This document shows, in pieces, positions 11,264 through 24,327 of a stretch of 64,000 nucleotides of DNA. The translations under genes and the position numbers were made by a program. Location: assembly GCA_005765155.1 (NCBI GenBank), contig VCCP01000002.1, positions 5,580,001-5,644,000 of the forward strand, read 5' to 3'. Source of the stretch: Zelopaecilomyces penicillatus (lineage: Eukaryota > Ascomycota > Sordariomycetes > Hypocreales > Pseudodiploosporaceae). The number at the start of each line of letters is the position of its first letter. Position 1 is the stretch's first letter. Below the pieces are notes generated by a model, which saw only the letters and a list, made by a program, of their open reading frames with translations, was not told the origin of the DNA and ran no database searches.

Positions 11264-14024
11264 ATGGCACAGTCCACGCCCACCGACGCCAACGGCCTAT
11301 CGGCCTCGAATGGCGATGAAAACGGCCATTTAATGGTTCCTGGAAAACGGAAGCGCGACAATGGCGACGAGGACAACACTAGCGATCAAGAGATGGAGGT
11401 GGATAAAGTGGAAGACCCCGCTGAACCTGCGAAAAATAAAAGAGACCTGATCAAGCCATACTTCGAAGCTCTAACAAGGTTAGTGAACCAATCTTTTACG
11501 CCAGGCCGCCTAAGAAGCAACTGCTCTGCCAGCTCGCTTGTATTCATACGTGAAGAGTCAACTAATGATTATTTCCAGCTTTGACATCGACCCACCCATC
11601 CTCAAACGTCTGTTACCAGAGTCAGAGTTACGGGAGGAGCCACAAGCAAAGCGTCAAAAATCAGCGGAGCCGCCATCAAGGACAAGCATCGCGGACAAAG
11701 TTGCTGCCAATGGCTATGTCGACCCAGACGAGATGACGGCCGATATTGCTCTCGTAGTCAAAGCCTCTCTACAGGATCTGGCGCTGAATTCGCTCGATCC
11801 CGTTCTTCGGGTAGCCGCAATGAAGCAAGCTGCTCGGATAGAAGCATTCCAAACCAATGCATTGGACCTACTACGTCGCGAGAAAGAGTATCCTCGGACC
11901 CGACATGAATCTGCATCTGAGGGAGTATCATCGCATACAACTTCCGACAGAAGCCAGATGGTGCTGTCACTTGTTGGTTACGCACCACAGGAGAGACGGT
12001 TGTTTTCTAGTCTGCCTCTGTCGCATGATATTGATCTCTCGAATGTTAACCTCCCACCCGGTGTTTCAATAACACGTGTGATCCCATCGAACCCTCAGGA
12101 ACGGACACAAACTCTGGGCGAATTGTTTTGCGCTCCTCGGCCACTCCCGCCTCTGCAGCCCCCGAAACAACCGAAGACACAAGCAAAGGGTAACACCCTA
12201 GATTTTTATCATCCACATCTCGCAGACATGACCAAGTTCAGGAATAACTCTTATTTTACTGCTGCTTTGTCCACTGGCCATTACCTTGACTATAGCCATG
12301 CCACCCCCTCATCTCAAACCAAAACAAAGCAACGAGAACGCGCCCAGAGCTTAGCAGGCAGAAAACCGTCAACCACGGAATTAGAAATGACAGAGGTTGA
12401 GACACTTTTCAGAGGCGCCTTCTCAAGCTTTGCGCCTTGTAGAGACGACGCAGCTGCGGTCGTGCCGTCCAGCGTTGCAGGTCGCATGTGGTGGCAGCGG
12501 GCGGGCCAGCGCAATTTCCAGAGGATGATAGAGGTAGAATATTATGGCGATATGCAGGATACGGATGCAGTCGATAAAGAACTACAAGCCATTGAGATTG
12601 ACGAAAAGGCAGTACAAGAAGCTATCGATGACTGGGACGAAACTGCGGTTGATCCGACGCTGGAGGATATCATGGGCACCAAAGGCTATGACGAAGATAA
12701 GGAAGCCGATGAGATTTTAGATGAAGTCAGCGATCTGATTGAGACGTTGGCTTCCTATCAACGCATCCGCAACCTGACATTGCCCAACTCCCAAAACCGG
12801 CAATCTAGTGACCCCGTCAATGCCGATATGCTGGCTAACTCAGGGCCTCAACCATCTGAGGAGGAGCAAGCAACCTACCAAGTGCTCAAGGCACAACTGG
12901 CTCTTATAATTAAGACCCTACCTCCATACGCTGTGGCAAAGCTCAATGGTGATCAGTTGGATGACCTTCTCATCAGCACCAAAATCATGGTTCGGACGGA
13001 TCAGTATAAGGGAACCATGGAGGAGGACGATACAGGGATGCAAGCGCGCCTAAGGGCACAGCAACAAGCTGCGCAAGTGAATGCTCGACAGGTCGGGCAG
13101 CGCACACCGAGTGTATCCTCCGTGCCGTATCCAAAACAGTACCAGCCGGGAGCGCAATATGCGACCCCCAGCCGAACTCCAGTCCATCCTCAACATCACT
13201 ATCGAGCAGGAGCCACACCAAGTTACCAGCAATTGAGGAATCTTGGCCCTGCTTCCGCTCACCAGGCTCGACCGCAACCAAATCAATATTCTCGTCCCAA
13301 TGGATATTCGAATCAATATGCTACTCAACTGGCAAAAGCTCAAACTCCGTATGGTCATCAGAGCATGCAACAGTATGCAGGTCAGCAACGGCCTCAATAT
13401 GGGCAACCGCAACAGCATAGTGCTCAAAATGCTAGATTTCAATACCAGCAGGGCTATCCACACCAGCCAGGCACACCGACACAAAGCAGTTATGGATCCT
13501 ATACAAATGGTAACTCTGCGATGCCTCAGCGGACAATGTCACCACAAGTGGTACAGAGACCGGCTTACAACGCCTCTCCCAGTATACCACAACAGACCCA
13601 GCGGTATGGGGCTCCGACTCATGGCATGAGCGGACAGATGAACCGCTTTTCCACGGGCACTACTACAATTGGATCTCCAGGCTTGACCGGATATCACACT
13701 GTGATACCCGAGGCGCAACAGCAGAGGATATTGGAACAGGCGAAAGCCCGAGTTGCGGCTCAGGAGCGATCTGCCATGTTTGCACATGGAGTGTCTACAA
13801 CTGGATCAAGCGGATTCGCGAGTCTTGGACTTGGGGGTACGATAGATGCTAGCAGGCTTGCAGCAGCTCGTGCTAGTTTTGCCAATTCCAGCAAACCGCA
13901 GACACCAACTTCCCAGAAGCAGGGACTGAATGGAACTCCAGGAACGGGACACGTCCCACTTAAGGTAACTCCGGTCCCAGTCCCAGTCATTCCGGGTTTA
14001 CAACAACGCAAACCTGCTTCATGA
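11264..14024 (+). CDS. Q-rich putative nuclear protein of unknown function
   Basis: I do not recognise this protein. Two exons (11264-11478, 11579-14024; 100-nt intron GTTAGT...TTCCAG, phase 2) give 886 residues. The N-terminus is acidic and carries basic clusters typical of nuclear signals (GKRKRD, QAKRQK). A structured central part (about residues 70-480) contains conserved-looking segments: SLQDLALNSLDPVLRVAAMKQA, TLFRGAFSSFAPCRDD, MWWQRAGQRNFQRMIEVEYYG and a helical QLALIIKTLPPYAVAKLNGDQ block. The C-terminal 400 residues are Gln/Pro/Tyr-rich low complexity with YGQPQQ-like repeats, ending in a helical EAQQQRILEQAKARVAAQE segment. The architecture suits a chromatin or transcription co-factor, but that is inference from composition only. 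The ATG at 11264 is preferred because an in-frame ATG at 11174 adds only an Arg/Thr-rich leader. Confidence 0.8.
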
Positions 14025-17000
14025 GTTGGGAGGGCCCGTCAAAGTATGCACAATGTGGGCAAACGAATGCTCATTTGGTTATTTTTCGGGACAGAAGTGT
14101 ATGCAAGTGGCGTTTTCTGGCGTTGCGAAAGGGATGGAGGATTATACCAGAATGGCTGGTTATGGAAATCAGATGGCCTGATTCGATAGACCTTTTTTTT
14201 TTCTTGCACAAAATATGGATAGTTGGTAGGCATGAATCCTCGGGTCGCTGTAAGATATAATGAAATCGAGCGATGCGGTTTAGGAAAAAGACAAAGGGGT
14301 TTAGCAAAGATACATCTTCTTGCATCATCAGAAAATGTATTGAAATGCTTTTGAATCGCCACTTGCGCTTTCCGGTGATGCCTAAAGATTTAGCAATGTT
14401 AAGTAAACATGTGTGTGAAAAATCAATGCCTACCTCGAAACGTATCGTCTGTTTTGGAACGACTCGGCTACAGAAAGATGATTGTTTTATGTACTGGAGG
14501 GAGGAGGGGGGTTTTCTGAATCAAGTCTGTTACCAAAGCAAAGTGTTTCTTCTCTTGTTTTGGAGTAGACGAGTTTCCGTATGGATCTCAGATTCTACAT
14601 GCTACATATTGCCTCCTTACTCATGTATGTCTTAGGCAGAGAGACCATAAATCAGAAGCGGTCAGTGTTCAACAAAACTCATCCCCCGCAAACAGAGTAA
14701 CTACCTAGAATAAGACCCTGATGCACTTGTGGAACACGAGGTGGTGATCTGCTAAGCGTTTATTCTAGATTACAAGAGGAATGCGATAACGTGGTCTGAA
14801 TACAAGATGGTCCTTTTGCTTATATAGAAGGAATCCAATGAGTGTTATCGCTTTACTAATGATTTGTTATGGCATTGGCTATAGTAGTACTTGGTAGTAA
14901 ATGACACTCTGTACCTATCGTTGGTTTACGTATCCCTTGGTGGAGCACACGCTTATCCCTACCAGCCTGTACTTCCCGCAAGCGATGCTCGGTTAAACGT
15001 GCCAAGTTTTGAGAAAAAAAGACGACATGCATGCATTCCCGGGATGCTTCGCGCATTTCGTATGTATTAGATATTGGACTTTACATAGATACCTGGCTCC
15101 GAGGCCGGCATCTCACGTAGCAAGAGGGGTCGTTGTGGTAATGTGGTAATGACCTGCCTGGTACTTAGATGCAAAATACGAATGGCATCGGCAGGAATGA
15201 AAGAGGGCTTGGAGAATATGGGATGTATGAATGAATATTGATGGCATGTGTGTCGGAGATTCAGAAGGGGGGGGGGCATTTGAGTCAAAAGTGCTTCCCC
15301 GGTGGCGTTCTGTGCCACTAGAAAAATTTACTTTCTCCTCCGTGGAATTCGGGGTTCTTGGCGTTGAAGGTCGTTTGTGTTGAAGCCATTACGTTTATAC
15401 CAAAGGTGCTGGCGCCTCCCATGGAGGTCTAGTCGTAGTCTGCATACCAAGGTGCCGTAGCGCCGGGAGGAGCCAAAGAGGCTAGATAGTGACATTGGCA
15501 CTGATTTACTCTGTTTGCTATTCGCCATTCGCTATTCGTACGGAGTAAACGGAGCTTCTCTAAACAACCTACGAGATACTACCTAGACCAGGTAATTAAC
15601 GATGGGGTGCCGTAGGGCGGGCCCCGTCTGGACCAATCTACACAAAATCCACTAAAGAAACTTGTCCAGCATCTATCCGTGCCTTTAGTTTGATAACCAG
15701 GTAGGTATGTAGCAGGTGGTGGGTAGGTAGGTAATAAATTGCTGCTCAAGTGCTTGCTGCGTGCGTGTGCGATGACGGGCGATGACATCTACCTGCCAAC
15801 TTGGGCCACGGGCCCTTAGAGGCAGCAACGCGAGAATTCGGGAAGGGAGGGGAGCAAGACCGAAGCGAGTGCATCGCCTGCGGGCATGACACACCGACAC
15901 TTTATTTTCACATTTTGTTTGCTTTAGCAACGTATCCGTACTATAGCTTGCAGTATCAAATCAGTATACGAGTGTACAAAATACGTATTCGATACAGAGG
16001 GGGGTCGATTCTCGTGTGTTTGGATTATCGATGTTTGAAAGAGGCAGATAGGCCCGAGCGCGTTCCTCCTTGAGAAACTCGATGTAACCCTCCGTGACGA
16101 TCAAACCGTCGATTGCCTGTCTGTTTGTGAGTGCCTGCGTCAGAGACTGGCCTCACTGACTTCCCTTTTCATCCATGCCCTCCTTCTCCCCTCCACCCCC
16201 TGCATCATCTGGGCATTTATTGGTCGACCCTGCTATCCTTTTTTTTTCACGTGTTAGAGCGGCCCTGTCTCTCTGATGGCGCAGTTTCCTCATTTGGAGA
16301 AGGGGGACCTTTGGCTCCTGTGGTGTAGGTTAACACTGTTTCGATTGGGCCATGTGCGAAAGAGATGCTAGGTTGCTTTTGAACGGGGTAATAATAAAGT
16401 AGCTACACGCACGGGGTCGTACGGTGTTCTATACCATGAAAGCTTCAAAGTTGCCCGCATAGTTACATACGGATGGATGCAGATGCAGCAACAATTCCGC
16501 CGTCCATTCACTTAGTCCACCCGCCTAGCTGTAATTGGGCGTATTCACCTCGCACAACAATAAGCATGTGGCAAGATAGGCAGGGTGTTGCACACGCAGG
16601 TTAATAGTTTGCTGGGCGAAAACCTCAATTGTACGAAGTATTGAAATAACTGACGACAGAGAGAGCAACAAAGGACATCATCATGACCCACGCACCGGCA
16701 TCCCACCCCCAAACTTGCGACACACACTCGGGGGCCGAACCGGTGAGCAGGGGGGAGGATCGGAATGGGTGCTACAGTAGTCTGAAAATAGTCTTATATG
16801 ATGATGGATGGATGTTTGTTGGCCGTTCGGTATGGTTTGCCGTTCCGGCTGCAAAGGCCGCTCTCGGCGCATGTGCTCTGATGGGTGGCTTCTAATAATA
16901 AGGGAGGTTTGATGTTGTCGTCACCACCGGCTATCCAGCCAGCCCCAGAGGAACCCGCAAGACAATGCTCGAGTCGAGTTGGCAGCATCCCTGACGGCGC

Positions 17001-17858
17001 AGTGCAGCCGAGTCACATGGCTGGACTTGGGGGTCTCCATCAACCCATGCAAACAGAAACGGGGTTGCATATTCTGCTGCCTGTACACTCTATGAGCTTG
17101 CTTTTGCATCCCCCGTCATGATCGCCATCATCGACCCCGTGCTTCATACATCGCTGCGTCGTTATGCTCGCACAGAGGGAGACACGGCCAGTTTGATGCG
17201 TTGTTTGTTTGTTGTCGTGTCGCAGGAGTCATCCATTGCCTGCACAATGAACAGCCCCTCTCGTAATACATGCGGAATCGCGTATCAAACTCCCCCCTCC
17301 CCCCTATGCATTCCGGGTGTAATGGTGCACACACACTCTCTGCCTGTATGTATGCACTTCCGTACTTACATGATACGGGTGATTACTTCGTACGGCCAGG
17401 GCAAACGTGCCCTGTCGTGGATGTGTAGCCGTCAGGATGGCCACGTGGTTGACACGGCGCCAGCATCTGTACATACGCGGGCAAGGTGGGCAATTACACC
17501 AACCTAGGGAGACAGAAAAACGTTGGGTGCCTCGTGGGCGTTGGGCCAGGGCATGGATGTGTGCAGTTTAGCCTGGGCAGTCCAGCCAACCAGCCTGACT
17601 AGCGCACCACGAAGTTCAATTTCAGGAAACCATCCAGCCGTTCCGCATCATCCGAAACTTCGCGTGGGAGGGAGTGAGCCGCGAGCGTTGGGCGAGGGCT
17701 TGAAGGAGGCTTGGTGAAGACATGATTCGGTGTGAGGAAGGCGACCTGTTCTTGCCAACTGTTCCGAGGCTAACGGCCCAACGGGAATTGGCAGTGATTG
17801 CTCTGAGGCAGGAACCAGGTAATAATACGGGAGGTAGGAGCTACGGTAGTAGCGAGGT

Positions 17859-17880
17859 AAGTAGGTAGGTAGGTAGGTAC
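17859..17880. repeat. TAGG tetranucleotide array
   Basis: About five tandem TAGG units run directly into GTAC. Similar GGTA/TAGG words recur around 8190, 15705-15730, 44715-44728 and 54005, all outside coding exons. Confidence 0.9.
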
Positions 17881-20800
17881 TAAATAAGGTACCTGTGTAA
17901 TCACAGGCACCTGCTTCCTGAGCTTGCGCAGGTACACATTAACAATGGCTGTAATTTGCCAATCACGCAAATTTCACGTGCGCTCAGATCAATCAAGGGC
18001 ACAGACAAGCGTTGACGAGCGTCGCCGCCGCGGAAAAGAGCTACGAGTTGACAGTGAGTCTTTTTCACAAGTGATAGCTCTAGTACCCACGCACCCGGTT
18101 CACTTCATCTCTGCTGACAAGGTGACAAGGAGAGGTTGTATGGAAGCCTGCACGTGCGCTCAGCAACAAGGGAAAGGTGAAGAAGAACAACATGATGAGG
18201 CGGTGAGGCGCGCGCAATCAACTGCCAGTTTTGTGCTCTGTGCTTTAAGCCCTGGGGGAGTGAATCCCTCCCATCCATAACTCTTAACCCATGACCCATG
18301 ACGATGGCGGCAAGCAGTGCCGTATTACTACCAAAACGACGACATGATGTTCCTACTCAACGTTGACACTACGAGGGACTAGGCTGCTCATCCGGACTTA
18401 CAGCGGGGAATTATCCCGTCCCCTGCGAGTCAGCCACCGAAGAAAGTACGGATACAGGCAGTCTATTCGTAGTTGCTAGTCATAATGGGGTCGGGCAAAG
18501 GAAGAAGAAAAGGGAACCTCACGCCGCCAAGCCTGTCCCTGGCTGTGCGGATGTGCCCGCCCTGCAACACCGTTGTTGAAAAATCCCAACCGCTTGGGGA
18601 TGTCGTTTCCCTCTCAGTTCGGGGGTCCGGAGGTTGACATATTGGGATTCAGGGCGGCGCGGCGTCTTTCGTTTCTACTATACTCCGTGATCTCTACACC
18701 GATGGGGTCGGCTCTAGCTTCTCCAGGTACCAAGTTTCGAGTCTTTCTACCTTGCACTCGCGTGGTCCTCAGAACGATGCCAAGGATGGTGGCACGGTAA
18801 TAGTACGGCCGAGCACCGAGTTATGAACTTTGTCCAAAACAACGAAAAAAATATTCCTGTGCTTTTGTGGGAAGCTCACCAACGACTCAAAAGGCCCTTA
18901 TTTCCTCCGGGGCCACAGCGCGCGACTCGGGCATGACCGAGAGAGCGTCCGAGACCTTGAAGGGATGTAGTTGGAAATCAAGGGCTATGATGACTTATTC
19001 GCGAGTACGAATACTATTAACTTATTGTCAACCACCCAGTAAAACGAGTGCTAGTCTAGTTGCTGACGAATCGTTGGCCTGCAAGATGGAAGAAACCGCG
19101 GCGGTGGCACTTGAAGTCGGTAGTGCATGAGAGGAAGTGAGAGGCAGTTGACTGGCACCGGTATCATGGTTACCATCCATGCTTCTCTCCTGCCTGCGAG
19201 CAATGAACGTGCCTCATGCAGATAATCAAAATGCCCTGCTTTAATTACCACCTAATACAGGCTCGCAGACCACTCGCAGGCCATTTGCAGGCCATTTACG
19301 GACCACCGCCAGGCCGGTAGCGTGCTAACCCTCTCTGAAACGAACCAAGCAATCCTTGGGAAATGCCTCCAGCTGCGATATCCGGGCGTAACTGCAGCTG
19401 CGAGCCAGTGGCGCCCACGCCTCCTGGGGTCAATGAGGGCATTGGGGGTATTGGGGGCTTCATGGATTGCTACAGCTCTCTCCCCCCTGGCTCATTCCCT
19501 ATCCGGCCTTGGAAACATACTATGTACTACGTATTTAATTCCAGCCATGCACCTTCGCTCTAAGCAGAGCAGCATCCAACGCAGTCCACAGCAACATCCA
19601 TGCTAAAAGGGAGCCCCGGTCGCTAAACATGGCTCCCCACTTTTGGCTTTCCTTCTAGAACCAAGCACCGAAGACAGATGATAGGCAGGGCGAAGGGGCA
19701 CAGACGAACAACGGCCGGCTGATTGCATTCTGGTGGCTTGGCTTAGTTGCCTAGGTAGGCAGTGGGCATTGCCTTGTTGGTCTTAGGTTGGTATGGGTTC
19801 CGAGTGACACGGAGCAAACCGCACTGTGCTATCTTACGCTGTGGGGGTTGAACAGGGTGATGTCCACTTACTGTTTACCTATTACATTCACAAGAAGACT
19901 ACGTGGTAACTCGGTACGAAGGAACTCGGTAGATTCATCTAACTTGCCTACCCACCAGGCTCGGATAGCCAACCGCAGGCCCTTGGTTGTCATCCAAAGA
20001 TGCTCGCACCGTGCTCCGTTCACTGAACGGCTCAGCGGGAAAAGGTCTGAGATGGAGGTAATGTGGACGAATACCGTAAGTGTGTACGGAGTACTGCGGT
20101 AGTAGCACTGTGGGACAACCCCAGCCGTGAATATCTACCTACAATGATACATCAGCAGGCTAAGACATTTCCGCGGGGACGGGAAGGTCAAGATTCAGCA
20201 GAGTACTATTGTCTAACTATCCAACACCCAAAGCTGCTTTGCTGGACTTGTAGTCCTCTGTGTGCAGAGTCAGTGATGAATGTCCCGAATCAGGCACGCG
20301 TGCCAGCTACCCGTGCATGTTGCGCGAAACCCGCACAAACGGGGACCTGGACGGGCGACGTCAGTGATACCACGGGAGCGAACATCCCCACAGGATGAGA
20401 CGCGGTCTTCCTACAGCTATTGTACCTATCAGGCGGTACACATGGGCCATGGCATGTCAAAAAGTCTCAGGTGCGTACATGGATATGCTGCTCCCGTCGT
20501 CGTCAGATGGGTCGAGTTTGTTTGCGGATTGAGAGCCACATGTAACATACTTGCAAAAGCCCTTCCTATTATTAGCGCTTGGGACCCCAGGACAGCGGCT
20601 GGCTGGGTTCTCCCTCATCGACTGAGACCGGAGATGGACGGCTCTGGCAGGAAGCCTTTTGTCTGTGATCCGTAGGTACTCCATATCACCCTTTTTGCCC
20701 TGTTGAGATTTGCTAGCGAGCGGGTTTACTACTTACTACCTATTACATACTAATGCACAAAGACTCATGTTCACCTGCATACAGCACAGGCAAGTGATAA

Positions 20801-21167
20801 TTAAGTGGGAGATGTAGTGGAGCAGGACATTGGACTCTGATCGTTAATGCCCGACAGGTTCATAATCCCTTGGTATATTATTGTGTTCTCCATTGTTTTT
20901 TTAGGCCCCCCCCGCTGTCGCCGTCGCCGTCGCCGCCGCAAAGCACCAGCCAAGCAGCACCCACCAGCAACCCACCACACCCACCCTGGCCAGTGCAGTG
21001 ATGTGCACACCAGCAGCTCAACCCCCCTACCGGTCCCTGGCCCCCGGCCCCAGTCTTTGGGCTTATTAGTGCTCGCACACCTACAGGCGGTACCGTCATT
21101 CAATTACCCTTCCAGCATTACAGGAAGGTACTTTGTACCCTGTACAGGTACCAGTTTTGGAGGCTGG

Positions 21168-21197
21168 TCCACTGGCCTCCACTGGCCTCCACTGGCC
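21168..21197. repeat. Three perfect copies of a 10-bp unit (TCCACTGGCC)
   Basis: The unit repeats exactly at 21168, 21178 and 21188. It lies about 700 bases upstream of the proposed folliculin start, in presumed promoter or leader sequence. Confidence 0.9.
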
Positions 21198-21882
21198 TGG
21201 AACTTGTTCTTGTTTGGCATTGGAACCAAAGAGCTAAAGAGCCTCCCAAGAACCCGTAAATCGCCATTCCATCTCCTTCTCTTCACACACTCGCCTGCTT
21301 CTGACTTTTGCTTCTCACCTGTTATCCTTGGTGTAACTCTGGCCCGCTGGACTGTCGACGCCAATTGCTCTCTTCTGCATCGTTGCCTCTCGCCCTCCTC
21401 TCGTCTGCTTCCGCCTTTCTCTCATCTCTCGCCTCGCCGCAGCCGTCGCCGCAGCCAGCCTTGAAACCCGTTGGTATTGGCTTCTACATTGTGTTGCAAC
21501 CCCACTACTACTTTGCCCACGTTACTGGCTTAAAGTCGGCCTCTTATTACTCTTGGCTTGAACTGTCGCGCACGCCGTGCACCTCATCGACGAAACCAAC
21601 GAGACGCAGCAGCAAGGACTAGCTGCACGACGACGACGAAGACGACGAGGAAGAGAACAGACAAGGTCTAGCCAACGCACCCTCAATCACGACGACAGCA
21701 ACGAGCCCGCCAAAGCTGCGAGCCTCTCAGGCACTCCCTCGACACGCAATTGCAGGTCCAGCCATCCGATCTGCGTTGGTTGCCAATTCACCGTGGCTTC
21801 TGTCTTTGCGTCTTGGACGAACGCCCCCCTCCTCCATCTTCATCATCAGCGATAAGATAGCAGCCGCCCAATTGCGTGCGTC

Positions 21883-24327
21883 ATGACATACATTGTAAGT
21901 TGCACAAGCTCGACCAGTTTCTTCATCTCCCTGCGCATCATCACATGCTCTGCTTGTCTCTTCATCTGCTCGTCTCCTCCTGTCTGTTCCCGCCGGCCTC
22001 TGACTCGGCGAGTGCTCTCTTGCTGCTTTGGCTGCGCATGCCACGCATACGACTTGCATGCGCTCTGCAACCATGCATGCATTGAATGCCCAGCACTCAA
22101 CGCAAGTCGCGTCCAGCCGCCGCCACACGACGAGGCCCTTGGCCCTTTGCTTTCTTTTTTTCCCTGCTGTCTTGATGTGTGTGTTTCCCCTCCCTCGCAT
22201 TTCCCTGCTCCCCGGCCACCGGCCGCTTCGTGGGTGTCGCGCCAGCGCCGGCTCCAACTCTGCTTCCGCTTAGGTCGTGGCCATGACAAACCGTAACCTT
22301 CATCGAACCCCCCTTGCGCCCTTTCTGCACGATTCTACACACACTCTCTACACACACCGCCTCCCACCGACCTCTTCCCCGGCTTCTCTCAGCTCTCAGC
22401 CTTACCCATGGATGAACATTCTTGGCTCCGTGCCTCGCCCCACCCGCCAGCTCGGAACCATGGTTCCCAGAACTGGAGACTATTGCTGCTGTTATAGCAC
22501 CACCACAAGCCCCAAACCTTGCCGGCCGTCTCTCTTAAGCAAGGGTAAACCCGGTTGGCTAAAGCTCATATCACACACATTCCTGTTTCTTCTCGTGTCC
22601 TTGTTGCCGCCTCCCTCCGTATGCAAACCCCCCCTCCCTCTCTAGGTGTGCTTATGTTGCCTCGGAGAAGTGGGAAGAGGACCTGCCTCATGTTATTAAT
22701 GTCATTGCTGCCCATTTCCACTTGTTAGCACACAGATTGGTCATAACCTCATGTTTTCCCTTTTTTATTTTGGCGCCAAAACGCCATGAGGGTCGATGCA
22801 CCATTAGCTATCCTTATTGCCGCGACGGAGCCTTTGTTGTCACAGCCACATCCACCACCGCACCACCACTGCGATCTCCGTTTGACCATGGACCCAATGT
22901 TCTGGCTAACACCCAACTTACAGCTATGTCTGGCTCATTACTGCGATATCCATGGCCCGACTCCCCTGATGGTCACAGAGGGTCTGGCAGCATCTTGCTC
23001 CCTTTGCTCTGATGATCCAATACCAACGAGTGATGGCATCCCACGATCCACGCCATCTGCAACAACTGCCCAGTCTCAAGGCTCAGCCGCTGTTACTGAT
23101 GCCCTGCATGAGTTGAATCTCACTCGCAGCGTACCCGTTCCATCCATTGACCGGGATGCTCAGGCTCAGCGCGCATCTTCGCGGCGTTCCAACGCTGGTG
23201 GTTCCGGCACAGTCTCTCCATCCGGCCTAGAGACACCCCCCGAGAGCCCGAGATCGCTTCATCAACAGCCACGCCGCGACTCCAGCTATCGACGAACGTA
23301 TGACGAGACCGTCACAAAGAAACAGGGCCCTTGCGATAATTGCGCTATGACATTGCCACGTCGTCAAACATCTGTGGCCGGTGCTGCAGATGATGCTTCT
23401 AATGCCCGGGCGCCGACCCTCCGAACTCGAGCTCCGGCTGAACGAGTCTTCATCCCTGCCGATCAAGCATCGCCTCCGAATTCACAGTCATCTAGTGACA
23501 CTGATGGAGATCAGGAAGCTCCACGGCGACCTCGCAGTAGGAGAGCTGTGCCATCGGTCAGTTCCCGAACAACATCGTGCTCCAGCACCTCCACCACATC
23601 GGAGCGCCCGCCCAGCCATGTCCATTATGTGGACTATACCTCGACCCACGAGCCAGTGCACGCCAACTCATTCTCGCTAATCCGAGCATCATGTTTGAGG
23701 GCACTCTCATTTGAGACGCTCCCTCGAGCTCCATCCACATCTACACCGACATCCTCGCCTCAGGCTAACAACTCTCCTGCCTTTGTCACGACACAAAGTG
23801 TGGGCTCTGCCGCATCTGGAGGGGCCATATTCTTTGGTGACGCAGTAGCCGGATACACTACCGCGTATATCTTCCGGATTCCTGATGTACACGCCCGAGG
23901 ACATAAACGCGTTTATGCCTTTCTAGCTCTCAGCACTCACAAGGAGCGGCTTGCCATGAAAACCTTTGCAGGCATTTCATCAGCTTTTCGTGACTTGGCC
24001 ACCTGGATTCAACAGCTGGCTGAAGCTGAAGCCGAGCGTACCGCTGATACCTCGCCCATGGGCAGTGTGCTTCACGGTGGCCATCCCAGTGGAGCTGGGG
24101 GTTATCATCAGTCTCAATCATCGTCCGCGTTTGATGCTGTGGATCGTGGTGGAAGTAGCTTTCTCACAGGTGGAGCCGCTTTCACAAGACGTATGGGTGG
24201 TCCAGGTGTCTCCTCACTCAAGGCTCGAGGGCTTGCGGAGCTTGTCGGCCAACCAGACTTTTTTATCACCCTGCATAAAAAATTTGTGCAACTTTTATTT
24301 GAAGTTGGTGTATCGTTGAGCTCATGA
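21883..24327 (+). CDS. LST7: Folliculin / LST7-like protein
   Basis: Folliculin/Lst7 is the longin-DENN partner of the FNIP/Lst4 proteins and regulates Rag GTPases in amino-acid signalling to TORC1 at the vacuole. The long frame is 22924-24327. It opens with LCLAHYCDIHGPTPLMVTEG, the hallmark folliculin N-terminus. Later blocks are a CDNC pair, SFSLIRASCLRALSFETLP, IFFGDAVAGYTTAYIFRIPD and HARGHKRVYAFLAL. I place the start in a 12-nt exon (21883-21894, encoding M-T-Y-I) spliced over a 1029-nt intron. Its donor is GTAAGT, and its acceptor (CTTACAG, ending 22923) has a GCTAAC branch site just upstream. The spliced start, M-T-Y-I-L-C-L-A-H-Y, has the short hydrophobic strand expected before the His-Gly-Pro motif. 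The alternative is an unspliced start at 22888, which would retain the intron end as coding. Length is about 471 residues. Confidence 0.8.

Larger units (their letters stand above)
14025..21882. other. Gene-poor block of about 7.9 kb
   Basis: No frame here has coding character; those over 100 codons (for example 20847-21464) are Arg/Pro-rich artefacts of CT-rich sequence. Visible structure includes a G8 tract near 15268, a TACGGAGTA word at 15539 and another at 20085, a TAGG array at 17859-17880, and three perfect copies of a 10-bp unit at 21168-21197. The last kilobase is CT-rich and probably carries the promoter and leader of the folliculin gene. Confidence 0.55.

Noticed and set aside
20847..21464. 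205-codon plus-strand frame
   Set aside because: Its protein is Arg/Pro runs derived from CT- and CCG-rich DNA, with no domain and no homologous feel; it lies in the folliculin upstream region.
21727..22257. 176- and 147-codon minus-strand frames
   Set aside because: They are antisense to CT-rich leader and intron DNA, giving Arg/Gly/Lys-rich low-complexity protein.
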